Shown in pieces: positions 8,387 to 17,555 of a stretch of 64,000 nucleotides of DNA (its first letter is position 1; every line of letters starts with the position of its first letter). The notes under the pieces are model-generated. The model was not told the DNA's origin. It saw nothing but the letters and a program-made list of their open reading frames with translations, and did not search any database. Source of the DNA: Pseudoclavibacter chungangensis (GTDB lineage Bacteria; Actinomycetota; Actinomycetes; Actinomycetales; Microbacteriaceae); contig NZ_JACCFV010000001.1 in NCBI RefSeq assembly GCF_013410545.1, positions 744,001-808,000 of the forward strand. The letters run 5' to 3'. Both the position numbers and the translations under genes were made by a program.

Positions 8387-9835
8387 TCAGTCGGAGACCT
8401 TCGTCTCGGAGCGGTCGCCCGACCACTCGGTGTGGAAGACGCCCGGCAGGTCGACGCGACGGTACGTGTGCGCACCGAAGAAGTCGCGCTGGCCCTGGAT
8501 GAGGGCCGCAGGCAGCCGGTCGACCGAGAGCGAGTCGTAGTAGGCGAGCGACGCCGAGAACGCGGGTGCGGGAACGCCCGAGAGCGCGGCGGTCGCGACG
8601 ACCCGGCGCCACGCGTCGGACCCCTCGGCGACGGCCTTCGCGAAGAAGTCGTCCGCGAGGAGCGACACGAGGTCGGGCTGCCGCTCGTAGGCGTCCGCGA
8701 TGAGGTTGAGGAAGCGCGCGCGGATGATGCAGCCCGCCCGCCAGATCTTCGCGATCGCACCCGGGTCGAGCTGCCAGCCGTACTCGCGGCCGCCCGCGAG
8801 GATCTCGTCGAAGCCCTGCGCGTAGGCGACCACCTTCGACGAGTAGAGCGCGCGGCGCACGTCCTCGACGAACGTGTCGGGCACGACCTGCGGCTGGGGG
8901 CGCGAGGTGATCGTCGCGCCGACCGCCGAGCGCTGCTCGGGGTGGCTCGAGACACCGCGCGCGAAGACGGCCTCGGCGATGCCCGAGACGGGTGTGCCGA
9001 GCGCGAGCGCCTGCTGCACCGTCCACGTGCCCGTGCCCTTCTGGCCCGCCTGGTCGACGACGACGTCGACGAACGGTGCACCGGTGACGGGATCGACGTG
9101 GCGGAGCACCTCGGCCGTGATCTCGATGAGGTACGACTCGAGCTCGCCCGTGTTCCACTCGGCGAAGATGTCGGCGATCTGCGCGGGCGTGTAGCCGCCC
9201 ACGTTGCGCAGCAGGTCGTAGGCCTCGGCGATGAGCTGCATGTCGGCGTACTCGATGCCGTTGTGCACCATCTTCACGAAGTGCCCGGCACCGTCGGTGC
9301 CGATGTGCGTGACGCACGGCGCGCCGTCCTCGGGGGCGCGGGCCGCGATGGACTCGAGGATCGGGCCCAGCGTCTCGTACGACTCGGCCGTCCCGCCGGG
9401 CATGATGCTCGGGCCGTTGAGCGCCCCCTCCTCACCACCGGAGATGCCGGTGCCGACGAAGTGGATGCCCGTGGGGCGGATGTCCGCCTCGCGCCGGATC
9501 GTGTCGGTGAACAGTGCGTTGCCGCCGTCGACGATGATGTCGCCCGGCTCGAACGCCTCGACGAGCTGCGAGATGACGGCGTCCGTCGCCGCGCCGGCCT
9601 GCACCATGATGATGGCGGTGCGTGGGCGGCTGAGCGACGCGGCGAAGTCGGCGACCGATTCCGACGGCACGAAGCCGGCCTCGGGGTGCTCGGCGACGAG
9701 ATCGCGCGTGCGGCCGGGGGAGCGGTTGTAGACGGCGACGGTGTTGCCCTCGCGGCTCGCGAGGTTGCGCGCGAGGTTCGACCCCATGACGGCGAGTCCG
9801 ACGACGCCGATGTTCGCGGTGGGAGTGTCAGGCAT
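8387..9835 (-). CDS. gnd: 6-phosphogluconate dehydrogenase, decarboxylating
   Basis: This enzyme oxidises 6-phosphogluconate to ribulose 5-phosphate and CO2 with NAD(P)+, in the oxidative pentose phosphate pathway. The 482-residue product is full length. The Rossmann motif GLAVMGSNLA is at residues 13-22. The substrate loop GISGGEEGALNGPSIMPGG, the active-site segment HFVKMVHNGIEY and the C-terminal HTYRRVDLPGVFHTEWSG are all present. The start at 9835 (MPDTPTANIG) has AAAGGG upstream; 15 further upstream codons are open but lack family similarity. It uses the product of the gluconokinase encoded at 58998-59522. Confidence 0.96.
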   Translation of the reverse strand: MPDTPTANIGVVGLAVMGSNLARNLASREGNTVAVYNRSPGRTRDLVAEHPEAGFVPSESVADFAASLSRPRTAIIMVQAGAATDAVISQLVEAFEPGDIIVDGGNALFTDTIRREADIRPTGIHFVGTGISGGEEGALNGPSIMPGGTAESYETLGPILESIAARAPEDGAPCVTHIGTDGAGHFVKMVHNGIEYADMQLIAEAYDLLRNVGGYTPAQIADIFAEWNTGELESYLIEITAEVLRHVDPVTGAPFVDVVVDQAGQKGTGTWTVQQALALGTPVSGIAEAVFARGVSSHPEQRSAVGATITSRPQPQVVPDTFVEDVRRALYSSKVVAYAQGFDEILAGGREYGWQLDPGAIAKIWRAGCIIRARFLNLIADAYERQPDLVSLLADDFFAKAVAEGSDAWRRVVATAALSGVPAPAFSASLAYYDSLSVDRLPAALIQGQRDFFGAHTYRRVDLPGVFHTEWSGDRSETKVSD

Positions 9836-10045
9836 ATCCGGTTGGCCCTTTCGACGATGACGGCGAGTCCGACGACGCACCGCTCACAACCGTAGGGCAC
9901 GGGGCCAGGATACGACGGGGTCGCACCTGTGCTCCGGGTTCGTGTGACGCTCGGCGGTTACGCTGTCGCGACCGGGCCACGGCAGGATCGGCCGGACGGG
10001 ACGCCGCGCCGGTCATCGAGAGCGGACGAGAGCATTGGACGGGGC

Positions 10046-10930
10046 ATGGACCAGGACGAGCCGACTCGCGCATACGACTTCGGGGCGCGCGACGCGCAGC
10101 AACGCGACACCGACGAACTCGACCTGGGGGCGCGCGGTGGGAACAGCCCGACCGTCGCGTTCCCGGCGGTGGGGCCGACCACGTCGACCACCGACCGGCC
10201 ACGGGACGACGTGTCGTCGTGGGGGAGCGGTGTCGAGGACGATCGCACGGCCGTGTTCGACGCGCCGCGCTCGACGACGGGCGACGCATGGAACGCGCCC
10301 GCCGCGACGCGACCCGCCCACACCGAGGCGCGCGCCACGCACGGCTCCTCGGGTGCGGACGCCGTCATGTTCCGCCCGGCGCCGGAGCCGGCCCGCGAGC
10401 TCCACGGGGCGCAGCCGCGGCCGCCGGGGCCCCACGCGGGGCTGCGCGTCCTCGCCGTCGTGCTCGCGCTGCCGCTCACGGCGCTCGGCGTCGCCGGCTT
10501 CGTCAGCGTCACGACCGTCGCGATCGCGAGTGCCGTGGGCACGTTCACGGGCGACGACGCCGTGCCGGCGTGGTTGCTCCCGGTGGTGGCGTTCGCCGCG
10601 GCACTCCTGCTGTTCCTGACGGGCCTCACCGCACGACTTTCGGGCACGGGTGTGGTGGTCGCGGGGGTCGTCTCGTTCGTCGTCGGCGGCATCGCGCTCG
10701 CGGCGCCCGATCCCGTCGTCACGTTCCTGCGCGACTCCTCGGTCGTCGACGCTCTGCTGCAGACCGACGGCGTCGGGGCCGCACTCGCGCTCGCCGTCGA
10801 TCCCGTGCTCCGACTGACGGCCGGCACGATCGGCGGGGTCTCGCTCGCGGTCGGCACGCTGCTCGTCGCGGTCGGCGTCGCCGTCCACGGCGCACGACGC
10901 GCGGGATGGGAGCGCGGCGCGGGGCGCTGA
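10046..10930 (+). CDS. Uncharacterised membrane protein with a disordered N-terminus
   Basis: I do not recognise the family. The 294-residue product begins with about 130 polar, probably cytosolic residues (MDQDEPTRAYDFGARD at the start). Four hydrophobic segments follow: LRVLAVVLALPLTALGVAGF, AWLLPVVAFAAALLLFLTGL, GVVVAGVVSFVVGGIALAA and a last one ending LLVAVGVAVHGARR. The ATG at 10046 is preferred over an in-frame upstream start because the extra segment is atypical and GGACGGGG precedes this ATG. It lies between gnd (divergent) and rplY. An inner-membrane location is inferred from hydrophobicity only. Confidence 0.65.
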   Translation: MDQDEPTRAYDFGARDAQQRDTDELDLGARGGNSPTVAFPAVGPTTSTTDRPRDDVSSWGSGVEDDRTAVFDAPRSTTGDAWNAPAATRPAHTEARATHGSSGADAVMFRPAPEPARELHGAQPRPPGPHAGLRVLAVVLALPLTALGVAGFVSVTTVAIASAVGTFTGDDAVPAWLLPVVAFAAALLLFLTGLTARLSGTGVVVAGVVSFVVGGIALAAPDPVVTFLRDSSVVDALLQTDGVGAALALAVDPVLRLTAGTIGGVSLAVGTLLVAVGVAVHGARRAGWERGAGR

Positions 10931-11002
10931 CGCCGCCGGATCGGTGCGCACCCGCGCGCACCGGTGCGGGCGTCGAGTGTGTGCGGCGCGCACCGGATGC
11001 GG

Positions 11003-11008
11003 TAGAGT
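11003..11008 (+). promoter_or_regulatory. Candidate -10 element (TAGAGT) for rplY
   Basis: TAGAGT fits the TANNNT pattern. Transcription would start near 11015, leaving a leader of about 145 bases before rplY. No known regulatory RNA is recognised in the leader. Confidence 0.3.
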
Positions 11009-11160
11009 CGTCGATTGGACTTCGGCGAGGGGCCGCTCCGATCGACGAGATCGGATCGCCCGTTATCGACGCGGTGGATGTGCGATCGCACGTTTCCTCA
11101 CGCTTCCGGCGTTCGAGACGACAACACGATGCGGGCACATCGCTCGCCAAGGAGAGACTC

Positions 11161-11763
11161 ATGGTTGACCAGAACACGCTGTCCGTCGAGGTGCGCGAGC
11201 ACTTCGGCAAGGGCGCCGCACGCAAGATCCGCGCGCTCGACAAGATCCCCGCGGTGCTCTACGGGCACGGCACCGACCCCCGTCACCTGACCCTCCCGGG
11301 GCACGAGACGATGCTCATCCTCCGCAAGGCGAACGCGGTCATCACGCTCGACATCGCGGGCGACGAGCAGCTCGCGCTCGTCAAGGACGTGCAGCGCGAC
11401 CCGGTGCGTCGCATCATCGAGCACGTCGACCTCGTCGTCGTCCGCAAGGGCGAGCGCGTCGAGGTCGAGGTGCCCGTGCACCTCGAGGGCGAGTCGTTCG
11501 CCGGCACGATCGCGGTGCAGGACGCGACGAGCATCCTCGTCTCGGCCGAGGCGACGAACATCCCCGAGTCGGTCGTCGTGTCGATCGAGGGCCTCGAGGA
11601 GGGCACGAGCATCCACGCCACGCAGGTCGAGCTGCCCGCGGGCGTCGAGCTCGTCGGCGACGAGACCGAGATCATCATCGTCTCGATCCAGACGCCGCAG
11701 CTGGAGGAGGAGCTCGAGGAGTCCGAGGCCGAGGACGGGGCCGCCGAGGCCGACGCCGAGTAG
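11161..11763 (+). CDS. rplY: 50S ribosomal protein L25 / general stress protein Ctc
   Basis: This protein binds 5S rRNA in the large ribosomal subunit. The 200-residue product is the long, two-domain Ctc/TL5 form: an L25 domain (about 1-95, with [20 protein letters not shown]) and a beta-rich C-terminal domain (about 96-180). It ends in a strongly acidic tail. AAGGAGAG lies directly upstream of the ATG. Gene order rplY-pth is common in actinobacteria. The large in-frame upstream extension (from 10219) runs across the preceding membrane gene and is not real. Confidence 0.96.
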   Translation: MVDQNTLSVEVREHFGKGAARKIRALDKIPAVLYGHGTDPRHLTLPGHETMLILRKANAVITLDIAGDEQLALVKDVQRDPVRRIIEHVDLVVVRKGERVEVEVPVHLEGESFAGTIAVQDATSILVSAEATNIPESVVVSIEGLEEGTSIHATQVELPAGVELVGDETEIIIVSIQTPQLEEELEESEAEDGAAEADAE

Positions 11764-11785
11764 TTCACGGCACACGCCGATCCGC

Positions 11786-11820
11786 ACGAACGGGCCCCGT
11801 CGACGACGGGGCCCGTTCGT
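11786..11820 (+). terminator. Terminator after rplY
   Basis: A 15-bp perfect stem (ACGAACGGGCCCCGT and its complement) with a five-base loop lies 22 bases after the rplY stop. It separates rplY from pth. Confidence 0.75.
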
Positions 11821-11868
11821 CGTCCCGCGCGCCGCTACGCTTGGACGGACCGTTCGGAGAGGGAGACG

Positions 11869-12456
11869 ATGGCGACCGACACGTGGCTCGTGGTCGGCCT
11901 GGGCAACCCGGGCGACCGCTACGCGCGCAACCGACACAATGTGGGCCAGATGGTCGTCGACGAACTCGCCGCACGACTCGGCACGGGGTTCTCGCGGCAC
12001 GCCCGCGCGAACGCGCGCGTCGCCGAGGGGCGCACGGCACCGGGCGGCCCGAAGCTCGTGCTCGCGAAGTCGAACGGCTACATGAACACCTCCGGCGGGC
12101 CGGTGTCGCAGCTCGCCGACTACTACGGGGTCGACGACGACCACGTGATCGTCGTGCACGACGAACTCGATCTGCCGTTCGACCGGCTCAAGCTCAAGCA
12201 GGGCGGCGGGCACGGCGGGCACAACGGCCTGCGGGACATCATCAGCGCGCTCGGCGGCGGCGATTTCCTGCGTGTGCGGGTGGGCATCGGGCGACCCCCG
12301 GGCCGGCAGGACCCCGCCGAGTTCGTCCTGCGCGACTTCGCCGCGGCCGAACGCGAGACGCTGCCGATCCTCGTGCAGGAGGCCGCGGACGCCGTCGAGC
12401 TCATCGCGACGGAGGGGCTCACCGCGGCCCAGTTGCGCGTGCACACGAGCGCCTGA
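11869..12456 (+). CDS. pth: Peptidyl-tRNA hydrolase
   Basis: Pth releases peptides from prematurely dissociated peptidyl-tRNA, recycling tRNA. The 195-residue product matches the family length. The signature [18 protein letters not shown] gives N13 and the catalytic H23; HDELDLP gives the paired aspartate near residue 98. The [13 protein letters not shown] and [13 protein letters not shown] segments are typical. GAGAGGGAG precedes the ATG. The stop overlaps the dtd start by one base, so the two are probably translated in sequence. Confidence 0.96.
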   Translation: MATDTWLVVGLGNPGDRYARNRHNVGQMVVDELAARLGTGFSRHARANARVAEGRTAPGGPKLVLAKSNGYMNTSGGPVSQLADYYGVDDDHVIVVHDELDLPFDRLKLKQGGGHGGHNGLRDIISALGGGDFLRVRVGIGRPPGRQDPAEFVLRDFAAAERETLPILVQEAADAVELIATEGLTAAQLRVHTSA

Positions 12457-12893
12457 TGCGGGCGGTCGTCACTCGCGTGTCGAGCGCGTCCGTCGAGGTC
12501 GAGGGGACGATCGTCGGCGCGATCGACGAGCCGGGGCTGCTCGCGCTCGTCGGCGTCACGCACGCGGACGACGAGCGCGAGGCCGACAAGATCGCGCGCA
12601 AGCTCTGGGGGCTCCGCATCCTCGACGGCGAGGTGTCGGCATCGGACATCGGGGCGCCGCTCCTCGTCGTGAGTCAGTTCACGCTCTACGGCGATGCGCG
12701 CAAGGGGCGGCGGCCGTCGTGGTCGAACGCGGCCGGCCGCTCGCTCGCCGAGCCGCTCGTCGAGCACGTCGTGGCCCTGCTGCGCGCATGGGGCGCGCGC
12801 GTCGAGACCGGACGCTTCGGTGCCATGATGCGCGTCTCGTCGGTCAACGAGGGGCCGTTCACGGTGCTCCTCGATTCAGCCGACATCGCCTGA
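12456..12893 (+). CDS. dtd: D-aminoacyl-tRNA deacylase
   Basis: Dtd hydrolyses D-amino acids, and glycine, mischarged onto tRNA. The 145-residue product has the family length, the [17 protein letters not shown] motif from residue 73, and the C-terminal cross-subunit motif NEGPFT near 131 (usually NxGPVT). Its start shares a base with the pth stop (TGATG), implying translational coupling. Both genes deal with aberrant aminoacyl- or peptidyl-tRNA. Upstream in-frame codons lie inside pth and are not used. Confidence 0.94.
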   Translation: MRAVVTRVSSASVEVEGTIVGAIDEPGLLALVGVTHADDEREADKIARKLWGLRILDGEVSASDIGAPLLVVSQFTLYGDARKGRRPSWSNAAGRSLAEPLVEHVVALLRAWGARVETGRFGAMMRVSSVNEGPFTVLLDSADIA

Positions 12894-13072
12894 GCCGGCC
12901 GCGAGTCCGGGCGCCGATGCTCGGCTCGCGCCGCCGCCCCTCGGGTCCGCGACGTCCACCGTGCCGGGCGTCCTCGGCGTCGTGCGGCGCCCTGTCGTCG
13001 ACCGTGCTGCAGGCCCCGCATCCCGACTCGGTGTCGGCTTCGTGCCGTCCGGACGAATCCCGTGAGCCGACG

Positions 13073-13098
13073 GATTTATCCTGACATCGAGATAAATC
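13073..13098 (+). promoter_or_regulatory. Inverted repeat GATTTATC-N10-GATAAATC
   Basis: A perfect 8-bp dyad, AT-rich against a background of about 70% GC, lies 13 bases before the iron box and 62 bases before the MmgE/PrpD start. Its size and spacing suit a dimeric winged-helix repressor such as a MarR-family protein. No such regulator is encoded nearby. Confidence 0.5.
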
Positions 13099-13110
13099 TG
13101 GCGTTTCCTC

Positions 13111-13129
13111 TTAGGTAAGGCTGCCCTAA
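13111..13129 (+). promoter_or_regulatory. DtxR/IdeR-type iron box
   Basis: TTAGGTAAGGCTGCCCTAA matches the 19-bp DtxR/IdeR consensus (TTAGGTTAGGCTAACCTAA) at 16 positions. It lies 31 bases upstream of the ATG at 13161, where bound repressor would cover or flank the core promoter. By family knowledge, the Fe(II)-bound repressor would silence the operon when iron is sufficient. Confidence 0.65.
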
Positions 13130-13160
13130 CAACGATCGGGTGGCTCGAGAGGGGAGACAC

Positions 13161-14534
13161 ATGACGGACGTACAGGACCTCGCCCGATTCGTTGCGGACG
13201 CGAACTTCGACGACCTCAGCGAACAGGCGGTCGAACAGCTCAAGATCCGCGTGCTCGACACGCTCGGGGTCGCCATCGGCGCACTCGACGCCGAGCCGAT
13301 CGTCGCCATCCGCGGCCTCATCGACGACCTCGGTGGCGCACCGCAGTCGACGCTCATCGGGGGAGGCAGGACGGCGCCCGACCGCGCCGCCTTCTTCAAC
13401 AGCGCACTCAGCCGGTACCTCGACTTCATGGACTCGGACCTCGCCAAGGGCGAGACGAACCACCCGTCCGACACCTTCGGTGCCGTGCTCGCCGCGAGCG
13501 AGTCGGTCGACGGCACGGGCCGCGAGCTGCTGACGGCTTTCGCGGTCGCCTACCAGGTGCACGCGCGCCTCTCGGACGTCGCGCCCGTGCGCGCCAAGGG
13601 CTTCGACCACACCTCGCAGGGCTCGTTCGCCGCCGCCGCGTCCGCCGCGAAGGCGCTGCGCCTGCCCGAGGAGCAGATCGCGAACGCGATCGCGATCTCC
13701 GGAACCGCGAACCACGCACTGCGCGTCACGCGCACGGGCAACCTGTCCCACTGGAAGGGGCTCGCCTACCCGCAGGTCTCGAAGGAGGGCATGTTCGCGG
13801 CGCTCCTCGCCTCGCGCGGCATCACCGGACCGGAAGAGGTCTTCGAGGGCAACAAGGGGTACCGCGAGTCGATCACGAAACCCTTCGAGCTCGATTGGCT
13901 CGCCGAGGACCTCGAGCGCGTCACGCGCTCGATCATCAAGAAGCACAACGCCGAGATCCACTCGCAGTCCGCGCTCGACGCGGCACAGGACGTGCGCGCC
14001 CAGGCGGGCTTCGCCCCGGCCGAGATCACGGGCGTCAAGCTGCGCACCTTCGACGTCGCCTACTCGATCATCGGCGGCGGCGAGGAGGGCGACAAGCGCT
14101 CCATCCGCACGAAGGAGGAGGCCGACCACTCGCTGCCCTGGATGCTCGCGGTCGTCCTGCTCGACGGGGAACTGAACCCGGCCCAGTACGAGCCCGAGCG
14201 CATCGTCGCCGACGACGTGCAGGAGCTCATGCGCACGGTCGAGATCACACCCGACGACGGATTCTCCGCCCGGTTCCCCGACGAGATGCCGGCCGAGCTC
14301 GAGGTCACGCTGCGCGACGGCACGGTGCTGCGCGCCGAGCGCTCCACGTACGAGGGCTTCCACACCGACCCGCTGAGCTGGGAGGGGGCGCGGCGCAAGT
14401 TCGACGCGCTCACGGCCCCGTTCACGAGCGAGGAGCAGCGCGACGCGATCGCGAAGGTCGTCCACCACCTCGAGGACGCGCACGTGCGCGAACTCACGGC
14501 CCTCCTGGCCGAGGTCCGCACAACGCGCGCCTGA
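13161..14534 (+). CDS. MmgE/PrpD family protein (2-methylcitrate dehydratase-like)
   Basis: The family includes 2-methylcitrate dehydratase PrpD and cis-aconitate decarboxylase, iron-independent enzymes acting on tricarboxylic acids. The 457-residue product has family segments in order: HPSDTFGAVLAA (about 108-119), KGFDHTSQGSFAAAASAAK (about 147-165) and LAYPQVSKEGMFAALLASRG (about 201-220). The real substrate is unknown. No prpB or prpC is nearby, so a methylcitrate cycle role is not supported here. The start at 13161 has GGGGAG upstream. It is the first gene of a probable operon with the ComA-like gene 53 bases downstream, behind an iron box. Confidence 0.85.
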   Translation: MTDVQDLARFVADANFDDLSEQAVEQLKIRVLDTLGVAIGALDAEPIVAIRGLIDDLGGAPQSTLIGGGRTAPDRAAFFNSALSRYLDFMDSDLAKGETNHPSDTFGAVLAASESVDGTGRELLTAFAVAYQVHARLSDVAPVRAKGFDHTSQGSFAAAASAAKALRLPEEQIANAIAISGTANHALRVTRTGNLSHWKGLAYPQVSKEGMFAALLASRGITGPEEVFEGNKGYRESITKPFELDWLAEDLERVTRSIIKKHNAEIHSQSALDAAQDVRAQAGFAPAEITGVKLRTFDVAYSIIGGGEEGDKRSIRTKEEADHSLPWMLAVVLLDGELNPAQYEPERIVADDVQELMRTVEITPDDGFSARFPDEMPAELEVTLRDGTVLRAERSTYEGFHTDPLSWEGARRKFDALTAPFTSEEQRDAIAKVVHHLEDAHVRELTALLAEVRTTRA

Positions 14535-14587
14535 GCAGCACACGACCGATACGACGGCCACGACGGCCACGAAGAAAGGAAACCATC

Positions 14588-15424
14588 ATGAGCAACGCGG
14601 TCCCGCACGACGTCTCGTTCAACTTCGTTCCCCGCGCCTACCGGCCCGCCAAGCCGCGCACGTTCGGCGTCACCGAGATCCGGGCGCCCTACTACGCGAC
14701 GTTCGGCACCCGGCACCTGCAGGACGTCTTCGACGTCGCCGGCCAGTGGGTCGACGGCATCAAGTGGGCGGGCGGCTCGTTCTCGCTCGTCCCGACCGAG
14801 CAGGTTCGCGCCTTCAGCGACATCGCCCACGAGAACGACGCCTACGTGTCGTCCGGTGGCTGGATCGAGACCGTGCTGCGCTACGGCGACGACGCGGTCG
14901 ACCAGTACCTGAAGGAGGCGAAGGAGGTCGGGTTCGACGTCATCGAGATCTCGACGGGCTTCATCATGCTCACCACCTCGGGCCTCGAGCGGCTCGTCGA
15001 GAAGGTCGTCAAGGCCGGCCTCAAGGCGAAACCCGAACTCGGGATCCAGATCGGCTCGGGCGGCGACTCCTCGGAGGCCGAGCTCGCGGCCGAGAGCACG
15101 AAGGACGTGGGCGACCTCATCGACCGCGGCAAGCGTGCGCTCGACGCCGGCGCATCGATCATCATGATCGAGTCCGAGGGCATCACCGAGAACGTGGGGG
15201 AGTGGAACACGGGCGCCGCCGCATCGATCATCAACGGGCTCGGCCTCGAGAACGTCATGTTCGAGGCGGCCGACGGGCCCGTCTTCGAGTGGTACATCAA
15301 GAACTACGGCAACGAGGTCAACCTCTTCGTCGACCACTCGCAGATCCTGCAGCTCGAGGGGCTCCGGCAGAACGTGTGGGGCAACAAGTCGACGTGGGGC
15401 CGGGTCATCAACCCCGCCCCCTGA
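14588..15424 (+). CDS. ComA-like phosphosulfolactate synthase family protein
   Basis: ComA of archaeal coenzyme M synthesis adds sulfite to phosphoenolpyruvate; the wider family also includes plant heat-stress protein HSA32 and many bacterial members of unknown role. The 278-residue product shows family segments: GIKWAGGSF (about 58-66), VIEISTGFIML (about 119-129), MIESEGITENVGEWN (about 195-209) and VNLFVDHSQILQLEGLRQN near the C-terminus. AAAGGA precedes the ATG. No comB, comC or coenzyme M genes are in the window, so the archaeal pathway should not be assumed. Operon partner: the MmgE/PrpD gene directly upstream. Confidence 0.85.
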   Translation: MSNAVPHDVSFNFVPRAYRPAKPRTFGVTEIRAPYYATFGTRHLQDVFDVAGQWVDGIKWAGGSFSLVPTEQVRAFSDIAHENDAYVSSGGWIETVLRYGDDAVDQYLKEAKEVGFDVIEISTGFIMLTTSGLERLVEKVVKAGLKAKPELGIQIGSGGDSSEAELAAESTKDVGDLIDRGKRALDAGASIIMIESEGITENVGEWNTGAAASIINGLGLENVMFEAADGPVFEWYIKNYGNEVNLFVDHSQILQLEGLRQNVWGNKSTWGRVINPAP

Positions 15425-15433
15425 TCGCCCGCC

Positions 15434-15477
15434 CACCGCGGCCGCCACTGTCCGCACGGACCGTGGCGGCCGCGGTG
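15434..15477 (+). terminator. Hairpin after the ComA-like gene
   Basis: A 15-bp perfect stem (CACCGCGGCCGCCAC and complement), with an inner GTCCG/CGGAC stem, starts ten bases after the stop. It separates the iron-box operon from the mevalonate operon. There is no T-run. Confidence 0.6.
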
Positions 15478-15530
15478 TCGTCCGCTCCGGGCGCCGGGGA
15501 ACGGTGCAGCTTCGACGGCCCGATTCGGGG

Positions 15531-15536
15531 TAGACT
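15531..15536 (+). promoter_or_regulatory. Candidate -10 element (TAGACT) of the mevalonate operon
   Basis: TAGACT fits the TANNNT pattern and lies between the preceding terminator and mvk. Transcription from near 15543 would give a leader of about 75 bases. The nearest -35-like hexamer, TTCGAC at 15511, is only 14 bp away, so the call rests on the -10 alone. Confidence 0.35.
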
Positions 15537-15618
15537 TCCCGCTATCTCAACGGGTGAGGCGAGGCCCGGGTCGGGTCGATTCGAGCTGCCACCCCAACGC
15601 TTCGCCGGAGTCCACCAC

Positions 15619-16590
15619 ATGCACGCTTCCACCCCCTCGCCGTCGAGCGCGCCCGATCGGGCCGAGGCGAGCGGGACGGGCCGGGCGCACGCGAAATCCA
15701 TCCTCATCGGCGAGCACGCGGCGGTCTACGGCGCACCCGCCGTCGCCATCCCCGTCCACGGGCTGCGCTCGCACGCGCACTTCGACGACGGACACGAGCC
15801 CTGGCTCCGGACGCCGCTCTACGACGGCCCCGTCTCGGGCGCTCCGGAGGCGCTCGCCCCCGTCATCACCGCGTGGCGGCACGCCGCCGAACGCTTCGGG
15901 CTCGCACCCGGCCGGCGCGTGCTCACCGTCGCGAGCGCGATCCCCATCCAGCGCGGTCTCGGCTCGAGCGCCGCGGTCGCCGCCGCCGTGATCGACGCCG
16001 TCGCCCGCGAGGCCGGACTCGACCCGCACACGAGCACGCGACACGAACTCATCCAGCGCGCCGAGACCGTCGCGCACGGCAACCCGAGCGGCATCGACGC
16101 GGCGACCGTCGCCGCCGACGGTCCCATCCTGTTCCAACGCGGCACCGCGACCCCCATCGCCACCGGCGCACCGCTGTCCTTCGTGATCGCCGACACCGGC
16201 GTGCAGGGCTCGACCGCCGTCGCGATCGGCCTCGTGCGCTCGCTGCGCGAATCGAACCCCCGCCACGTGGACGGCGCGATCGCCCGACTCACCGAGCTCG
16301 CGACCGACGTCGCCGCGCGACTCGAGGCCGGCTCCGCCCGCGAGACGGGCGACGCCATGAGCGAGGCACACGAGATCCTGCGCTCACTTGGCGTGAGCGC
16401 CGATCCAGTCGATACGCTGGTGCGGGCGGCCGGGGCCGCCGGCGCACTGGGCGCCAAACTCACCGGCGGAGGACTCGGCGGTTGCGTCATCGCCCTCTCG
16501 CCCACCGTCGACACGACGGAACTGCAGCTCGCCCTGCGCGCAGCAGGGGCGGCCGCGACCTGGACGACCACCGTGGAGGCCCGAGCATGA
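15619..16590 (+). CDS. mvk: Mevalonate kinase
   Basis: This GHMP-family kinase phosphorylates mevalonate with ATP, the third step of the mevalonate route. The 323-residue product shows an N-terminal GHMP segment (HAKSILIGEHAAVYGAPAVAIP), the ATP-binding loop GLGSSAAVAAA from about residue 113, and the C-terminal KLTGGGLGGC motif near 280. GGAG lies eight bases before the ATG. The stop overlaps the next start (ATGA). It opens a six-gene operon in the order mvk-mvaD-pmk-fni-mvaA-mvaS, the order known from Streptomyces and Kitasatospora mevalonate clusters. Confidence 0.95.
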   Translation: MHASTPSPSSAPDRAEASGTGRAHAKSILIGEHAAVYGAPAVAIPVHGLRSHAHFDDGHEPWLRTPLYDGPVSGAPEALAPVITAWRHAAERFGLAPGRRVLTVASAIPIQRGLGSSAAVAAAVIDAVAREAGLDPHTSTRHELIQRAETVAHGNPSGIDAATVAADGPILFQRGTATPIATGAPLSFVIADTGVQGSTAVAIGLVRSLRESNPRHVDGAIARLTELATDVAARLEAGSARETGDAMSEAHEILRSLGVSADPVDTLVRAAGAAGALGAKLTGGGLGGCVIALSPTVDTTELQLALRAAGAAATWTTTVEARA

Positions 16591-17555
16591 CGAGAGCGAC
16601 CGGCGTCGCGCACCCCAACATCGCACTGGTGAAGTACTGGGAGAAGCGCGACGAGCGACTCATCCTGCCGGTTGCCGGGAGCCTGTCGCTCACCCTCGAC
16701 GCGTACCCGACGACCACGACGGTCGAGCTCGACGAAACGCTCGACGCCGACACGTTCACGCTCAACGGTGCCGCGGGCGACGAGACGCAGACCGGACGCG
16801 TCACCCGATTCCTCGACCTCGTGCGCGAGCTCGCGGAAACCGACACTCGCGCGCACGTCAGCTCCTCGAGCGACGTGCCGACCGGAGCGGGCCTCGCCTC
16901 TTCGGCCGCCGGCTTCGCGGCGCTCGCGGTCTCCGCCGCTGCGGCCTTCGGGCTGGACCTCGACGCGCCCGCGCTCAGCCGGCTCGCGCGACGCGGTTCC
17001 GGCTCGGCGTCGCGGTCGATCGTCTCCGGCTACGCCGTGTGGCACGCGGGCGACGACGAGGCGTCGTTCGCCGAGGGCGTCACGGGGCCGGACACCCGCA
17101 TGGTCGTCGTCACGGTCGACCGCTCGACGAAGGCGGTCTCGAGCCGCGAGGCCATGAAGCGGACGGCACTCACCTCGCCGTACCACGATGCGTGGGCGTC
17201 GTCGACGGCCGAGATCCTGGAGGTCGCCCTCGAGGCGTGTCGCGACGACGACTACACACGGCTCGGACGCATCACGGAGCTGCATGCTCTGCGCATGCAC
17301 GCGCACATCCAATCGGCCGATCCGCCGATCCGCTACCTCCGTGCCGCGAGCATCGCGGTCTTCGACGACGTCGAACGACTCCGCGCCGAGGGCATCGAGT
17401 GCTACGCCACGGCGGACGCCGGACCGAACGTCGTCGTCCTCACGCTGCCCGGCGATGCGGCGGCCGTCGCCGAGCGGCTCGCGGTGCACGGGACGACCAC
17501 GGTGGTCGGCCCCGGCCCCGCCGCGTCCCTCGTTAGCGCTGGAGCGGAGCGTTGA
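16587..17555 (+). CDS. mvaD: Diphosphomevalonate decarboxylase
   Basis: This GHMP enzyme converts mevalonate 5-diphosphate to isopentenyl diphosphate with ATP. The 322-residue product starts AHPNIALVKYWEKRDERLILP, the family hallmark, and carries VPTGAGLASSAAGFAALA near residues 98-115 and the GSGSASRSIVSGYAVW segment. The usual cysteine in the GSGSACRS motif is serine here. Start and stop overlap both neighbours by four bases, implying translational coupling. Alternative assignment to another GHMP kinase is unlikely given the decarboxylase-specific motifs. Confidence 0.95.
   Translation: MTRATGVAHPNIALVKYWEKRDERLILPVAGSLSLTLDAYPTTTTVELDETLDADTFTLNGAAGDETQTGRVTRFLDLVRELAETDTRAHVSSSSDVPTGAGLASSAAGFAALAVSAAAAFGLDLDAPALSRLARRGSGSASRSIVSGYAVWHAGDDEASFAEGVTGPDTRMVVVTVDRSTKAVSSREAMKRTALTSPYHDAWASSTAEILEVALEACRDDDYTRLGRITELHALRMHAHIQSADPPIRYLRAASIAVFDDVERLRAEGIECYATADAGPNVVVLTLPGDAAAVAERLAVHGTTTVVGPGPAASLVSAGAER

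Noticed and set aside
10219..11160. N-terminal extension of rplY
   Set aside because: It overlaps the membrane protein in another frame, and rplY has its own ribosome binding site and canonical length from 11161.
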